A program made the position numbers and the translations under genes. From JACVRN01 sp036403815 (GTDB lineage Bacteria; Acidobacteriota; Blastocatellia; Pyrinomonadales; Pyrinomonadaceae), in assembly GCA_036403815.1 (NCBI GenBank), contig DASWQH010000027.1, forward strand, positions 62,001 through 126,000: DNA of 64,000 bases. The letters are read 5' to 3'. The notes below the pieces were generated by a model, which ran no database searches, was not told where the DNA came from, and saw only the letters and a program-made list of their open reading frames with translations. How positions within the stretch are numbered: position 1 is the first letter of the stretch; every line of letters begins with the position of its first letter. Shown piece after piece: positions 35,856 to 43,485 of the stretch.

Positions 35856-37136
35856 ATGGTTATGCAGGAAAGTTTGCAGAAGAAGCTTCTACACACCTTC
35901 GCCGCGCTCGCAGACCTCGGCCAGGAGATAGCCGGAACAAACGACTTCGAGGAGATGGTGCGCACCTCGCTTCATCTACTGCTCGGCACGCTCGCCATAC
36001 GGAGAGGCGCGCTGGCCGAATACAGCGACGACGAGCGCCTCATGAAATTCATAGTCGTGCGAGGGCTGGGCGACCAAATCCATGAAGACATACTGCTTGA
36101 CGAAGATGACCACGAGAGTTTGATGAATCTGCTGGACTCGCAGGGATTCTCCATCGCCACAGAAGACATTCAATCCAATCACTTCATCGAACGCCATCAG
36201 CCACAGTTCGATTTCACACGCTTTGATCTTCTCATTCCTTTAGTCGTGCGAGGGCAGCTTACCGGAATCATCCTGCTCGGAAGCAAGGCTAGCGGCGAGG
36301 ACTTCACTGGAGAAGATTTAGAGACCATACACGCGATGGCTCGCCACATAGGCGTTGGCCTGAACACGCATCGTTTGATGGCAGAGCTTGAGCGAAAGGC
36401 TGAAGAGAACCGCCGTCTATACGAGGGCCTGCGCGCCATCTACAGGGACACTGTACGCGCCTTTGCTTCCGCCATTGACCTCAAAGACAAGTACACGCAG
36501 GGACATTCTGAGCGCGTCGGGCGATACAGCGAGATAATCGCGCGTGAGATGGGTTGGAGCGACGAGGAGGTCGAAGGCATAGCCATCGCGGGCTACCTGC
36601 ATGATATAGGAAAGCTGGTCGTCGAGCGCGACATCATCAACGCGCCATACAAGATTGACGCCAAAAAATCGAGCGAGCTTAATAAGCATCCTGCGGCGGG
36701 CTACGAGATACTTTCACCAATTAATCATCCTTACGCAGACATTCCCTTGATGGCTCGCCATCATCACGAGCGCGTGGACGGTCGCGGCTACCCCGACGGC
36801 CTCAAAGGCGACGAGATTCACATCGGGGCAAAGATAGTCAATCTAGCAGACTCCTTCGATGCGATGACAACTGATCGTCCTTACAAGCGCCGCCGCACCT
36901 TCGAGGATGTCGTGCATGATTTCCGCCGCAACACCGGCAAACAGTTCGCCGCCGAAGTCGTCATCCCCTTCTGCCGCGCCATCCTGAAAGAACTCGAAGG
37001 CCAGACCAAAGACCGCCGCATCGTCAAAATGCTTGGCCGCGACTACGTAGACGCCGAGCGCATAGCCCCACTGCTAAAAGATTTGATTGCCGACCTGGAA
37101 TCAGGAAAGTACGCCGCGAAGGCTGGTAATGCTTAA
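35856..37136 (+). CDS. GAF-HD-GYP protein, probable c-di-GMP phosphodiesterase
   Basis: 426 residues: a GAF domain (about 15-175), a helical linker, and an HD-GYP domain from about 195. The HD pair is in GYLHDIGKL (His249, Asp250) and the GYP signature in HHERVDGRGYPDGL (about 302-316), with further ligands in HPAAGYEIL and RHHHE. HD-GYP enzymes degrade c-di-GMP. With the GGDEF gene at the start of the operon this gives synthesis and breakdown in one unit. The last 19 codons are duplicated at 38181-38237, beyond the accessory genes. Confidence 0.93.
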   Translation: MVMQESLQKKLLHTFAALADLGQEIAGTNDFEEMVRTSLHLLLGTLAIRRGALAEYSDDERLMKFIVVRGLGDQIHEDILLDEDDHESLMNLLDSQGFSIATEDIQSNHFIERHQPQFDFTRFDLLIPLVVRGQLTGIILLGSKASGEDFTGEDLETIHAMARHIGVGLNTHRLMAELERKAEENRRLYEGLRAIYRDTVRAFASAIDLKDKYTQGHSERVGRYSEIIAREMGWSDEEVEGIAIAGYLHDIGKLVVERDIINAPYKIDAKKSSELNKHPAAGYEILSPINHPYADIPLMARHHHERVDGRGYPDGLKGDEIHIGAKIVNLADSFDAMTTDRPYKRRRTFEDVVHDFRRNTGKQFAAEVVIPFCRAILKELEGQTKDRRIVKMLGRDYVDAERIAPLLKDLIADLESGKYAAKAGNA

Positions 37137-37159
37137 GGTAATTAACTGACTTGCTAAGA
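37080..37159 (+). repeat. Direct repeat, left copy (3' end of HD-GYP gene)
   Basis: These 80 bases cover the last 19 codons and stop of the HD-GYP gene plus 23 bases beyond. They align without gaps to 38181-38260 (offset 1101). About 50 of the 57 coding positions match by eye. Confidence 0.85.
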
Positions 37160-37166
37160 GCCAGTT

Positions 37167-37676
37167 ATGAAAGAAAGCCTCAAAGTTATAAACCGGATGG
37201 TGAGAGCCGGGGTAATTGAAGAATACGCCATCGGAGGAGCAGTTGCCGCAATCTATTACGTTGAGCCATTCGATACAGCAGACCTTGATGTCTTTGTTCA
37301 GGTGAAAGCCACCGGCAGCGATCTGATGATTCTCGCTCCCATTTATGAATACTTGATTAAGCAGGGCTACAAAGCAAAAGGCGAGTTCATATATATAGAG
37401 AGTCTTCCTGTTCAATTCTTGCCTGTCTTTAATTCTCTTACAGCGGAAGCGGTGAAAAAGGCGCAGCCAATAAAATTTGCAAGAGTGACGACACGCATCA
37501 TGCGCCCGGAGTATTTAGTAGCTATCATGCTGGACACCGGACGCCCCAAAGACTACTTGCGGATCAGCATGTTTTTAGAGCACAGCGCGGTCAACATGCG
37601 GCAACTTCACTCTGTTTTGAGGCGGCACGGTTTAATGAAGAAGTGGAAAGACAACGAACTTAGATTCAAGCTATGA
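37167..37676 (+). CDS. Nucleotidyltransferase-fold protein, possible toxin-like partner
   Basis: 169 residues with the minimal Pol-beta nucleotidyltransferase motifs: AIGGAVA (about 21-27) and the acidic pair ADLD (Asp39, Asp41), followed by strand LPVQFLPVF. The C-terminal half is helical with PEYLVAIMLDTGRPKD. It resembles AbiEii-like or other stand-alone nucleotidyltransferases often paired with a small protein. The next gene overlaps by 4 bases (ATGA), so the two are translationally coupled. The local sequence is richer in A+T than the flanking operons. Function in a toxin-antitoxin or defence pair is inferred from layout only. Confidence 0.75.
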   Translation: MKESLKVINRMVRAGVIEEYAIGGAVAAIYYVEPFDTADLDVFVQVKATGSDLMILAPIYEYLIKQGYKAKGEFIYIESLPVQFLPVFNSLTAEAVKKAQPIKFARVTTRIMRPEYLVAIMLDTGRPKDYLRISMFLEHSAVNMRQLHSVLRRHGLMKKWKDNELRFKL

Positions 37677-37855
37677 AAAAGCGCCCTGACATCGGCGAGC
37701 TTATTAAGAAGAAAGAGAAGCACAGACGTTTGCTGGCTGCGCTCCCGTTCGAGGAAAAGATCGAGATGGTCTTCAAGCTTCAAGAGCGTCGGAAGTTTAT
37801 TAAATCGGGTCGAGTTGTAGGTAAATCACAGAACCTCAAAACCAACAGTGCCTAA
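37673..37855 (+). CDS. Small Lys/Glu-rich partner of the nucleotidyltransferase
   Basis: 60 residues, charged and probably helical (LIKKKEKHRRLLAALPFEEKIEMV). Its start overlaps the stop of the upstream nucleotidyltransferase gene. The LAALPFEEK motif recurs, as far as I recall, in small proteins beside this nucleotidyltransferase type. It could be an antitoxin or an adaptor. No DNA-binding motif is evident. Confidence 0.65.
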   Translation: MKKRPDIGELIKKKEKHRRLLAALPFEEKIEMVFKLQERRKFIKSGRVVGKSQNLKTNSA

Positions 37856-37869
37856 TCGCCGCATTCAGA

Positions 37870-38088
37870 TCAACGATGCTGCTCTTTGTGCGCCTCTGCG
37901 TAAACCTTCAACGCAGCATTGATACGGTTCTGAAATTCTTCACCCTGAGCTTTGAACCACTCCAGCACTTCCGCATCTATATCCAACGTGATAGACACCT
38001 TCTTCGCTGGCATTCGCACGCGGGCGTTGGCAAAGAAAGTTTCGTCCAACGGCGGAATGTCAAATGTATCAATCTCTTCGTCTGTCAT
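37870..38088 (-). CDS. BrnA-like antitoxin (orphan)
   Basis: 72 residues; C-terminal KKVSITLDIDAEVLEWFKAQGEEFQNRINAALKVY region matches the BrnA/CopG-like ribbon-helix-helix antitoxin family (VSLRLDxDVLEWFKxxG, RINAxL). The ATG at 38088 is used (GTG 38091 in frame). BrnA normally follows a BrnT RNase gene; 38092-38254, which would hold it, has no open frame of suitable size. It converges with the nucleotidyltransferase pair. Confidence 0.8.
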   Translation of the reverse strand: MTDEEIDTFDIPPLDETFFANARVRMPAKKVSITLDIDAEVLEWFKAQGEEFQNRINAALKVYAEAHKEQHR

Positions 38089-38180
38089 CACGGTAGAAGT
38101 TTAATTGCGGGATAGCTTTCAAGACAAGCAGAGTTTGATAGCGGAAACTGTTCAACGCCCGACTTCAAGTAAAAGATTTG

Positions 38181-38260
38181 GATTTGATTGCTGATCTGGA
38201 ATCAGGAGCGTACGCCGCGAAGGCCGGGAATGCTTGAAGTGATTGAATGAGTTGTTAGGC
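38181..38260 (+). repeat. Direct repeat, right copy (remnant C-terminus of an HD-GYP gene)
   Basis: This copy still reads DLIADLESGAYAAKAGNA followed by TGA, against DLIADLESGKYAAKAGNA in the intact gene. Most codon differences are synonymous. No upstream part of the gene is present. A 6-base duplication (GATTTG) precedes it. The stop codon of the 38255-39097 gene lies inside its 3' extension. Confidence 0.85.
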
Positions 38261-39097
38261 ACTGCTCGTGATTCCAAAACGTTCTTGCAGATTTGCAAAA
38301 TCAAAGAACCTTAATTCTACAGGTATGGGTGCTCCCTTAATCATAGTATTAAATCGATTTTCGATTAGATGATGTGAGGCGTTCGAGAGATCTTTGCTCA
38401 CAATTGCTACTAAGAGCGATATACTTACTACCAGGTTTAATCCCCCAAGGCGGTTGGCTAGATATGAAATATCAGCAAGGATGTTATGTAGATTCTTTCT
38501 CACGGCTGTTTCTGTTATGAGCTTAACTTCTATTGCGACTATCCCACCTTTCAAAGAAATCAGTCCGTCGAATGGAATTTTTTCGTCTCCCACTTCAAGT
38601 TTTACTTGGCGAGCCACAGGACTTCCATACTCAGCCTCAAGCTGGCGTAGAACTAAATCTTCAGCAAGTACAACATCTGCGCGAATGCGACTTATAGTTT
38701 GTGTAGTAACAGCAATTTCTTCATTGGTGAGCTGCTTACCTTCTAGAGCATTGGTAGAGGAAGTTGTCAGTGCTGCAACTTCTTTATCGAGCCGTTGACG
38801 TTGACCCTCAGGGCTTAGTGTTCCTAGGAAAGCATCATCACTTTTAAAATCACTAGGCGCATATAATTTTTTGTGATGTCGACTCACTAGCCAGCCGAAC
38901 ACTCCAAGTACAATGACCGGAAAAATGACTATAAACCATATCAAAGGAAGGCGCTCAGATGATTCAAGTTTTGAAGCGGATACACCTAATACAAGTCCGG
39001 CAATGGCATACAGCAGTACAATAAACAAGGCAATAATGCCCAATGGATTTCTAGCAAGACTGCGAGCAGTTTTTGCGAACTCTTCAAATTGACTCAT
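38255..39097 (-). CDS. Membrane-anchored PD-(D/E)XK nuclease-like protein
   Basis: 280 residues: two membrane helices (about 20-38 and 52-70), a LYAPSDFKSDDAFLG segment, a helical linker, and a C-terminal domain with an apparent PD-(D/E)XK core. The core is Glu in LEAEYG (about 154-156), Asp177 in IPFDGLI, and Glu190-x-Lys192 in VAIEVKLI. This suggests a restriction-endonuclease-like fold facing the cytoplasm. Its DNA is clearly more AT-rich than the operons on either side, indicating recent acquisition. A defence role is plausible but not shown. Confidence 0.6.
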   Translation of the reverse strand: MSQFEEFAKTARSLARNPLGIIALFIVLLYAIAGLVLGVSASKLESSERLPLIWFIVIFPVIVLGVFGWLVSRHHKKLYAPSDFKSDDAFLGTLSPEGQRQRLDKEVAALTTSSTNALEGKQLTNEEIAVTTQTISRIRADVVLAEDLVLRQLEAEYGSPVARQVKLEVGDEKIPFDGLISLKGGIVAIEVKLITETAVRKNLHNILADISYLANRLGGLNLVVSISLLVAIVSKDLSNASHHLIENRFNTMIKGAPIPVELRFFDFANLQERFGITSSA

Positions 39098-39219
39098 AAC
39101 CCTCTCCTACAACTATTAGGAACCTAACTAATATCAAGCCGAATTATTCGGCCTGATATTACGCGACGGTAGTAGGATATTGCTCCGTTAAATAATCTCA
39201 ATCTAACGCTAGCTTGGTA

Positions 39220-40110
39220 TTACTTCGGCTGGATGCGCAGGCTGAAGCTGCAAATTTCTATTTTATCGTCGGGGACGACCTGTGAGCCTGTGTCGCGTGG
39301 GAGTTCGCGCCCGTTGACGAGGGTGGGGTTGCGTCCCTTGGGGGTGATCCAGTATTGACCCTGGTCGTCCATGTTGAGGACGGCGTGGATGCGGCTGACT
39401 TCGGGGTCGCCTTTGAGTGGGAGGTCTACTGTGACGGAGCGGGAGCCGCGACCGATGGTGACTTCCTGTTTGGTGATGGGTATGACCGCCTGGCGCACGC
39501 CTTTGTACCAGACCTCTATGTTGAAAAGCTCCGTGACGCGCGGGCGCACGACTGTGGCTTCGCTTTCCGCAGCCTCTGTGACGGGGAGTGATCCGCCACC
39601 GCCTTCGAGCGCCTGTGCGATCATCTCCGGCGTCATGCCGCCGGGAAGCGAGGTCTTCATTAGCTCAGGCGAGCGTGCTGTGACCATAGTGTGGCCGGAT
39701 TCGGTTTCGTCCCAGACGGGCTGTACGCGAAACTCTCCCTTGTTGAGTGTGCCGTCCACGCGCAGTTCCACAGCGAAGGATTTCGTAGCCAACTGAGTTT
39801 GCCCGGCCAGCTCGCGAGCGCGTTCCGATAGAACCGTGTAGAGACCCTGTTCGAGGCCGCGACGCTTTTCGCCCTGCCAGTTACTATCGTCCTCGTTGCT
39901 GAGGTAGACGATGTACTCGCGCGGGATGTAGGTAAGCCCGCCGGGCGGCGTGAACATCTCGCGCTGCATGCTGGCTTCGACTTCTCGCGCGACTTTGACC
40001 AGGAACTCTTCCCAGACGCGGCGCGGGCGCGATTGCTCGTCCGCTGCTTCGAGCGGGTCCATTGCGCCTTCACCGTCAATCCATTTACGAATGGATTCAA
40101 TCAAGCCCAC
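39220..40110 (-). CDS. FHA-domain protein with DUF3662/FhaA-like N-terminus
   Basis: 296 residues. The N-terminal half (about 25-160) resembles the FhaA-type DUF3662 region (EEFLVKVAREVEASMQRE, PREYIVYLSNED). The C-terminal FHA domain (about 205-296) has VTIGRGSRSV, EVSRIHAVL and NPTLVNGREL. FHA domains bind phosphothreonine, here probably on substrates of the kinase encoded just upstream (35-base gap). It ends the minus-strand series 48006-39220. No membrane segment. Confidence 0.88.
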   Translation of the reverse strand: MGLIESIRKWIDGEGAMDPLEAADEQSRPRRVWEEFLVKVAREVEASMQREMFTPPGGLTYIPREYIVYLSNEDDSNWQGEKRRGLEQGLYTVLSERARELAGQTQLATKSFAVELRVDGTLNKGEFRVQPVWDETESGHTMVTARSPELMKTSLPGGMTPEMIAQALEGGGGSLPVTEAAESEATVVRPRVTELFNIEVWYKGVRQAVIPITKQEVTIGRGSRSVTVDLPLKGDPEVSRIHAVLNMDDQGQYWITPKGRNPTLVNGRELPRDTGSQVVPDDKIEICSFSLRIQPK

Positions 40111-40145
40111 GGCAGTTTTTCTCCTCTACCCGGAATCATATCGCA

Positions 40146-41705
40146 CTACGAAGCTAAGTCTATAACTTTTTTCCCCATCCACCCACGCGTCACGGTATTT
40201 GTAGAGCCGACGGTGAAAGAGGCTTCGACCTCGTACCACTTATCGTCGTCGCTCACGCGAAGCACGCGCACCTGCGCGCCCCTCTCCACGGTTGTGATAA
40301 TGCTGTCGTCGCTAACCGTGGGCGCATTGCGAATGTAGGCTCGTTTATTGACCACGCCCGCACGGCCTACGTCCTTTTGATTGTTGACTGCGGTTGCGCT
40401 TCCACCCCAGAGCGGCCAGCGCCCTCGAAAATAATTATGCGTTGCCAGCAGCATTCCGGCAAATGCCAGAACTAAAACGATCGCGACCACCAGACGCGCG
40501 AAGCGTCCAGAGAGAGGGGGATTAGCAGGGGTCTCGCGCGGCTTAACAATCGGTGTATCGGAAAGTGCCTCAATTATCTCGCGCGCTTTCTGGCGCGGAG
40601 CAATCGGCGCAGTCTGATTCGCATCTTCCGCGACGCGCACGACGATACGTGGACGCTCCTTGCCGGTTACCTGCGATTCTTTCAGCTCCTGCGTAGAGTT
40701 GAAACGAGGACGCGGCGGCGCGCTTCTGACAGGCGCTTCGGAGTTCTCCAGAAGTTTAGCGCCTGAGCGGCCATTCTGCGGCGCGTCCGTTTCTTTTGCT
40801 CGCAGCGGCCTCGTCGGAGGAAGCGACGCATCCGAAAGCTCATCCCAGAATTCCTGCACCGTTTGATAGCGGGCTTCGGGCGGCATCTCTGTGGCGCGGC
40901 GCAGCACACGCAACAGCGCGGGTGCCCACTCGTGATGCGCTATTTCGGAAGGCAAGTCCGTTATCTGCCTGTGCGCGAAGCGGCGCGGAGGCGAGCCTGT
41001 AAGGAGCGTGTAGGTTGTCTTGGCAAGAGAGAAGATGTCCGCCGCAGGCGTCAGAGCGGGCTGGTGGTCAGGATGAAACCCCAGATCGAGCGCGCCCGTT
41101 TGCACCACAGGATTATGCTCCGGCGCTGCGTAGACGTTAGTGCCGACGCGCGTGATGATGCCTTCGGTCGCTTCCAGCTTGGCGACGCCGAAGTCTGCTA
41201 TCTTCACCGTCTGGCGGTCTGCCGAGAGAAGTAGATTCTGCGGCTTGATGTCACGATGAATAACACCGCAGCGATGCGCGTGCGCCAAACCGGCGCAGAC
41301 CTGTTCCAGATGAAAGAGCGTGTCTTTGAGTGTGAGCGGCTCTATGCGGCAAAGGGTGGCAAGGTCTCCGCCGGGCATGTATTCGAGCACAAGATAATGA
41401 AAGGTTGTGCCGGATAGATCTATGGCCGTGCCGTGGCCTATGCGGCTGATGATGTTCGGGTGACGAACGCGGTCGAGCGCAACGGCTTCGTTCTGAAAGT
41501 TTTCAATCAGGGTGCGCTCAAGGTCTAAGTCGGGTGTGCCTTGCAGAAAGACATTGAGGGCTTTGACGACGACCATCGGCGTCATTCCTTCAGTAGCCGC
41601 GCGGTCGCGCGCCACGTAGATTTCGGCGTAGCTGCCGCGCCCCAGACAGTCCTGAACATCGTAGCGCCCGTCGAGCCTGCAATTTTGAAGCTTCAGTTCA
41701 GTCAT
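40146..41705 (-). CDS. Ser/Thr protein kinase, membrane-anchored, with extracytoplasmic SH3-like domain
   Basis: 519 residues. Kinase domain (about 10-285): glycine loop LGRGSYAEIYVA, Lys in VVKAL, catalytic HRDIKPQNLL, DFGVAKL and APEHNP. A Pro-rich juxtamembrane segment leads to one membrane helix (about 407-429), then a bacterial SH3-like domain (about 455-519, RNAPTVSDDSIITTV and WYEVEA). This is a PknB-class (Hanks-type) kinase with SH3b in place of PASTA repeats, so its cell-wall ligand may differ. A terminator separates it from the upstream PP2C gene, so it likely has its own promoter in 41706-41780. Confidence 0.93.
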   Translation of the reverse strand: MTELKLQNCRLDGRYDVQDCLGRGSYAEIYVARDRAATEGMTPMVVVKALNVFLQGTPDLDLERTLIENFQNEAVALDRVRHPNIISRIGHGTAIDLSGTTFHYLVLEYMPGGDLATLCRIEPLTLKDTLFHLEQVCAGLAHAHRCGVIHRDIKPQNLLLSADRQTVKIADFGVAKLEATEGIITRVGTNVYAAPEHNPVVQTGALDLGFHPDHQPALTPAADIFSLAKTTYTLLTGSPPRRFAHRQITDLPSEIAHHEWAPALLRVLRRATEMPPEARYQTVQEFWDELSDASLPPTRPLRAKETDAPQNGRSGAKLLENSEAPVRSAPPRPRFNSTQELKESQVTGKERPRIVVRVAEDANQTAPIAPRQKAREIIEALSDTPIVKPRETPANPPLSGRFARLVVAIVLVLAFAGMLLATHNYFRGRWPLWGGSATAVNNQKDVGRAGVVNKRAYIRNAPTVSDDSIITTVERGAQVRVLRVSDDDKWYEVEASFTVGSTNTVTRGWMGKKVIDLAS

Positions 41706-41780
41706 TCCCTATCCGCTAACATTAGAACCTTCGGCAGGCGCAGGGGATGCCTCCGTCAGAGTATATAACGACGAAGAGTT

Positions 41781-41823
41781 AAAAAGGGTTGCGCGCCACA
41801 TATGGCTGACCGCAGCCCTTTTC
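41781..41823 (-). terminator. Rho-independent terminator after the PP2C gene
   Basis: On the minus strand AAAAGGGCTGCG pairs with CGCAACCCTTTTT around an 18-22 base loop, ending in five T. It lies 73 bases after the PP2C stop and just before the kinase gene. Confidence 0.7.
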
Positions 41824-41895
41824 CATGCATTCTCTTATTGACGCACGCAACCGCGTTATAGTTAACGCGCTATGCATCCGCAATCCCCATCCGTA

Positions 41896-43485
41896 TTACC
41901 TTCCCTTGACAGGCGCAGCCGGGGAGATAGGTAACGTATCCTTTTTAACGCTTATTGCCTCAAGGGCGTTCAATGCATTCTTTGTCTCGACAAAGTCCTG
42001 AATCTTCTGTGCCGCCGCCAGTTTGCCGAACAACACTTCGGCTTTAAGCGGTGAGACATCCGCCGAAGCTTTCTGGTCGAGTTTAGCCAGCGCATTGTTG
42101 AATGCCTTGAGCGACTGGTTATAGTCTCTGATTAAGAAAAGGGCGCGACCGTAAAAATATAGAAACTCCGGGTCGTCAATTTCCGTTGGCTGCTTTTTCT
42201 CCTGGTTGGCTCTTGGCAGAGCTTCTTTATCAATCCACTCTTTGGGGTCTTTGTCCACACGCGCGCGTCCCTGCTCGAACGTAGACGGTTGAGGCGTGGG
42301 CAATGGCACTGGCGCTGTAGCCGTAGTGTCTGCCGATTGCGCAGGGTCGAGTATCTGCTTCTGGTAATACATGCCGCCATAGAAGGCCGCCGCGCCCACA
42401 ACACCGAGCAGGAGAAGAAAAGTTATGGCGCGCAGGAAGGATTTGAAGGCGCTGCGTCGAGGTGGTCTGGGCGCTGCGTCTAAAGGGGTAGTTTCCATCG
42501 CCCTTGAAGCAGGCGTAAGAGTAGTAGTCGCAGCAGCAGCCGTAGCAGCGGCCTTTGCGGCTGCGGTCTTTGAAGGAACTTCGACCGTATCGTGCAGCTC
42601 GCTATCTGATTCGGCGTCGGTCAACCCTTGCTGCGCCTGAGACGCGGCGGCAGCCCCGCCCATCGTGGATTGAAGCTCCGACGGGCGCTCGCTCACAACG
42701 GTGCGCTCGTCATCCCCGCCAGCGAAATGCGCCGGGTCGCCTACTCGCACTATCACCGCCGTCAGATTGTCTTCAGCGCCGCGCTCGTAACAACGCCGCT
42801 TCATCTCTTCGCAGATGGCGCTCAAGTCCGTTCCTTCTGTGAGCAGGTCGCGCAGCTCCGGGTCCGGGATGTGGCGAGTGATGCCATCGGAGCATAGAAG
42901 AAAGCAGGTGCCGTCTTCAATCTCCATCGTTTTCAGATCGACCTCGACCGTTTCTTCAGCGCCGAGCGCGCGGCTGATGACGTTGCGGCTCGGATGATTC
43001 GATGCCTGCTCCGGCGTCATGCGCCCGGCTCTCACTTCTTCTTCCACGACCGAATGGTCTGCCGTCTCGCGGTGAAGCTTGCCGTCGGGCGTTAAGCGAT
43101 AGAGGCGCGAATCGCCTACGTGGCCGATGGTCGCAACGTGGCCGTCCAGATGGAGCGCAACAATCGTCGTCGCCATCATGGAGAGCTTTGGGTGTTCGCG
43201 CGACATGCTATGAATTGAAGAGTTGGCGCGCTGGATGGCGATTTCAAGCAGGTCTTCAACGTCCGCGCCCGGCTCTATATGACGAAAGGCTTCGTCCAGG
43301 ACTTCCATAGCCGTCTGCGAAGCGACTTCGCCCGCCTGTGCGCCGCCCACGCCGTCTGCGACTGCAAAGATGCGTCGCAACGGGTCGGAGAGAAATGAAT
43401 CTTCGTTGAGCGGGCGCTTTTTACTAAGCCCCCGGTCGCTAACGACCGCCGAGTTCAAGTTTGTGCCGTTTGACTGCTCTTTCAT
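41896..43485 (-). CDS. PP2C-type Ser/Thr phosphatase with C-terminal membrane anchor (PstP-like)
   Basis: 529 residues. The PP2C domain (about 10-250) shows RPLNEDSFL, FAVADGVGGAQAGE, GHVGDSRLYR, FLLCSDGI and EDNLTAVIV, with the Asp metal ligands intact. An Ala/Thr-rich linker, a membrane helix (about 345-368, AITFLLLLGVVGAAAFYGG) and an exported helical TPR-like tail follow. It should reverse phosphorylation by the neighbouring kinase. Its ATG overlaps the RodA/FtsW start region by 4 bases in the order rodA then phosphatase (ATGA), so the two are coupled. Confidence 0.93.
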   Translation of the reverse strand: MKEQSNGTNLNSAVVSDRGLSKKRPLNEDSFLSDPLRRIFAVADGVGGAQAGEVASQTAMEVLDEAFRHIEPGADVEDLLEIAIQRANSSIHSMSREHPKLSMMATTIVALHLDGHVATIGHVGDSRLYRLTPDGKLHRETADHSVVEEEVRAGRMTPEQASNHPSRNVISRALGAEETVEVDLKTMEIEDGTCFLLCSDGITRHIPDPELRDLLTEGTDLSAICEEMKRRCYERGAEDNLTAVIVRVGDPAHFAGGDDERTVVSERPSELQSTMGGAAAASQAQQGLTDAESDSELHDTVEVPSKTAAAKAAATAAAATTTLTPASRAMETTPLDAAPRPPRRSAFKSFLRAITFLLLLGVVGAAAFYGGMYYQKQILDPAQSADTTATAPVPLPTPQPSTFEQGRARVDKDPKEWIDKEALPRANQEKKQPTEIDDPEFLYFYGRALFLIRDYNQSLKAFNNALAKLDQKASADVSPLKAEVLFGKLAAAQKIQDFVETKNALNALEAISVKKDTLPISPAAPVKGR

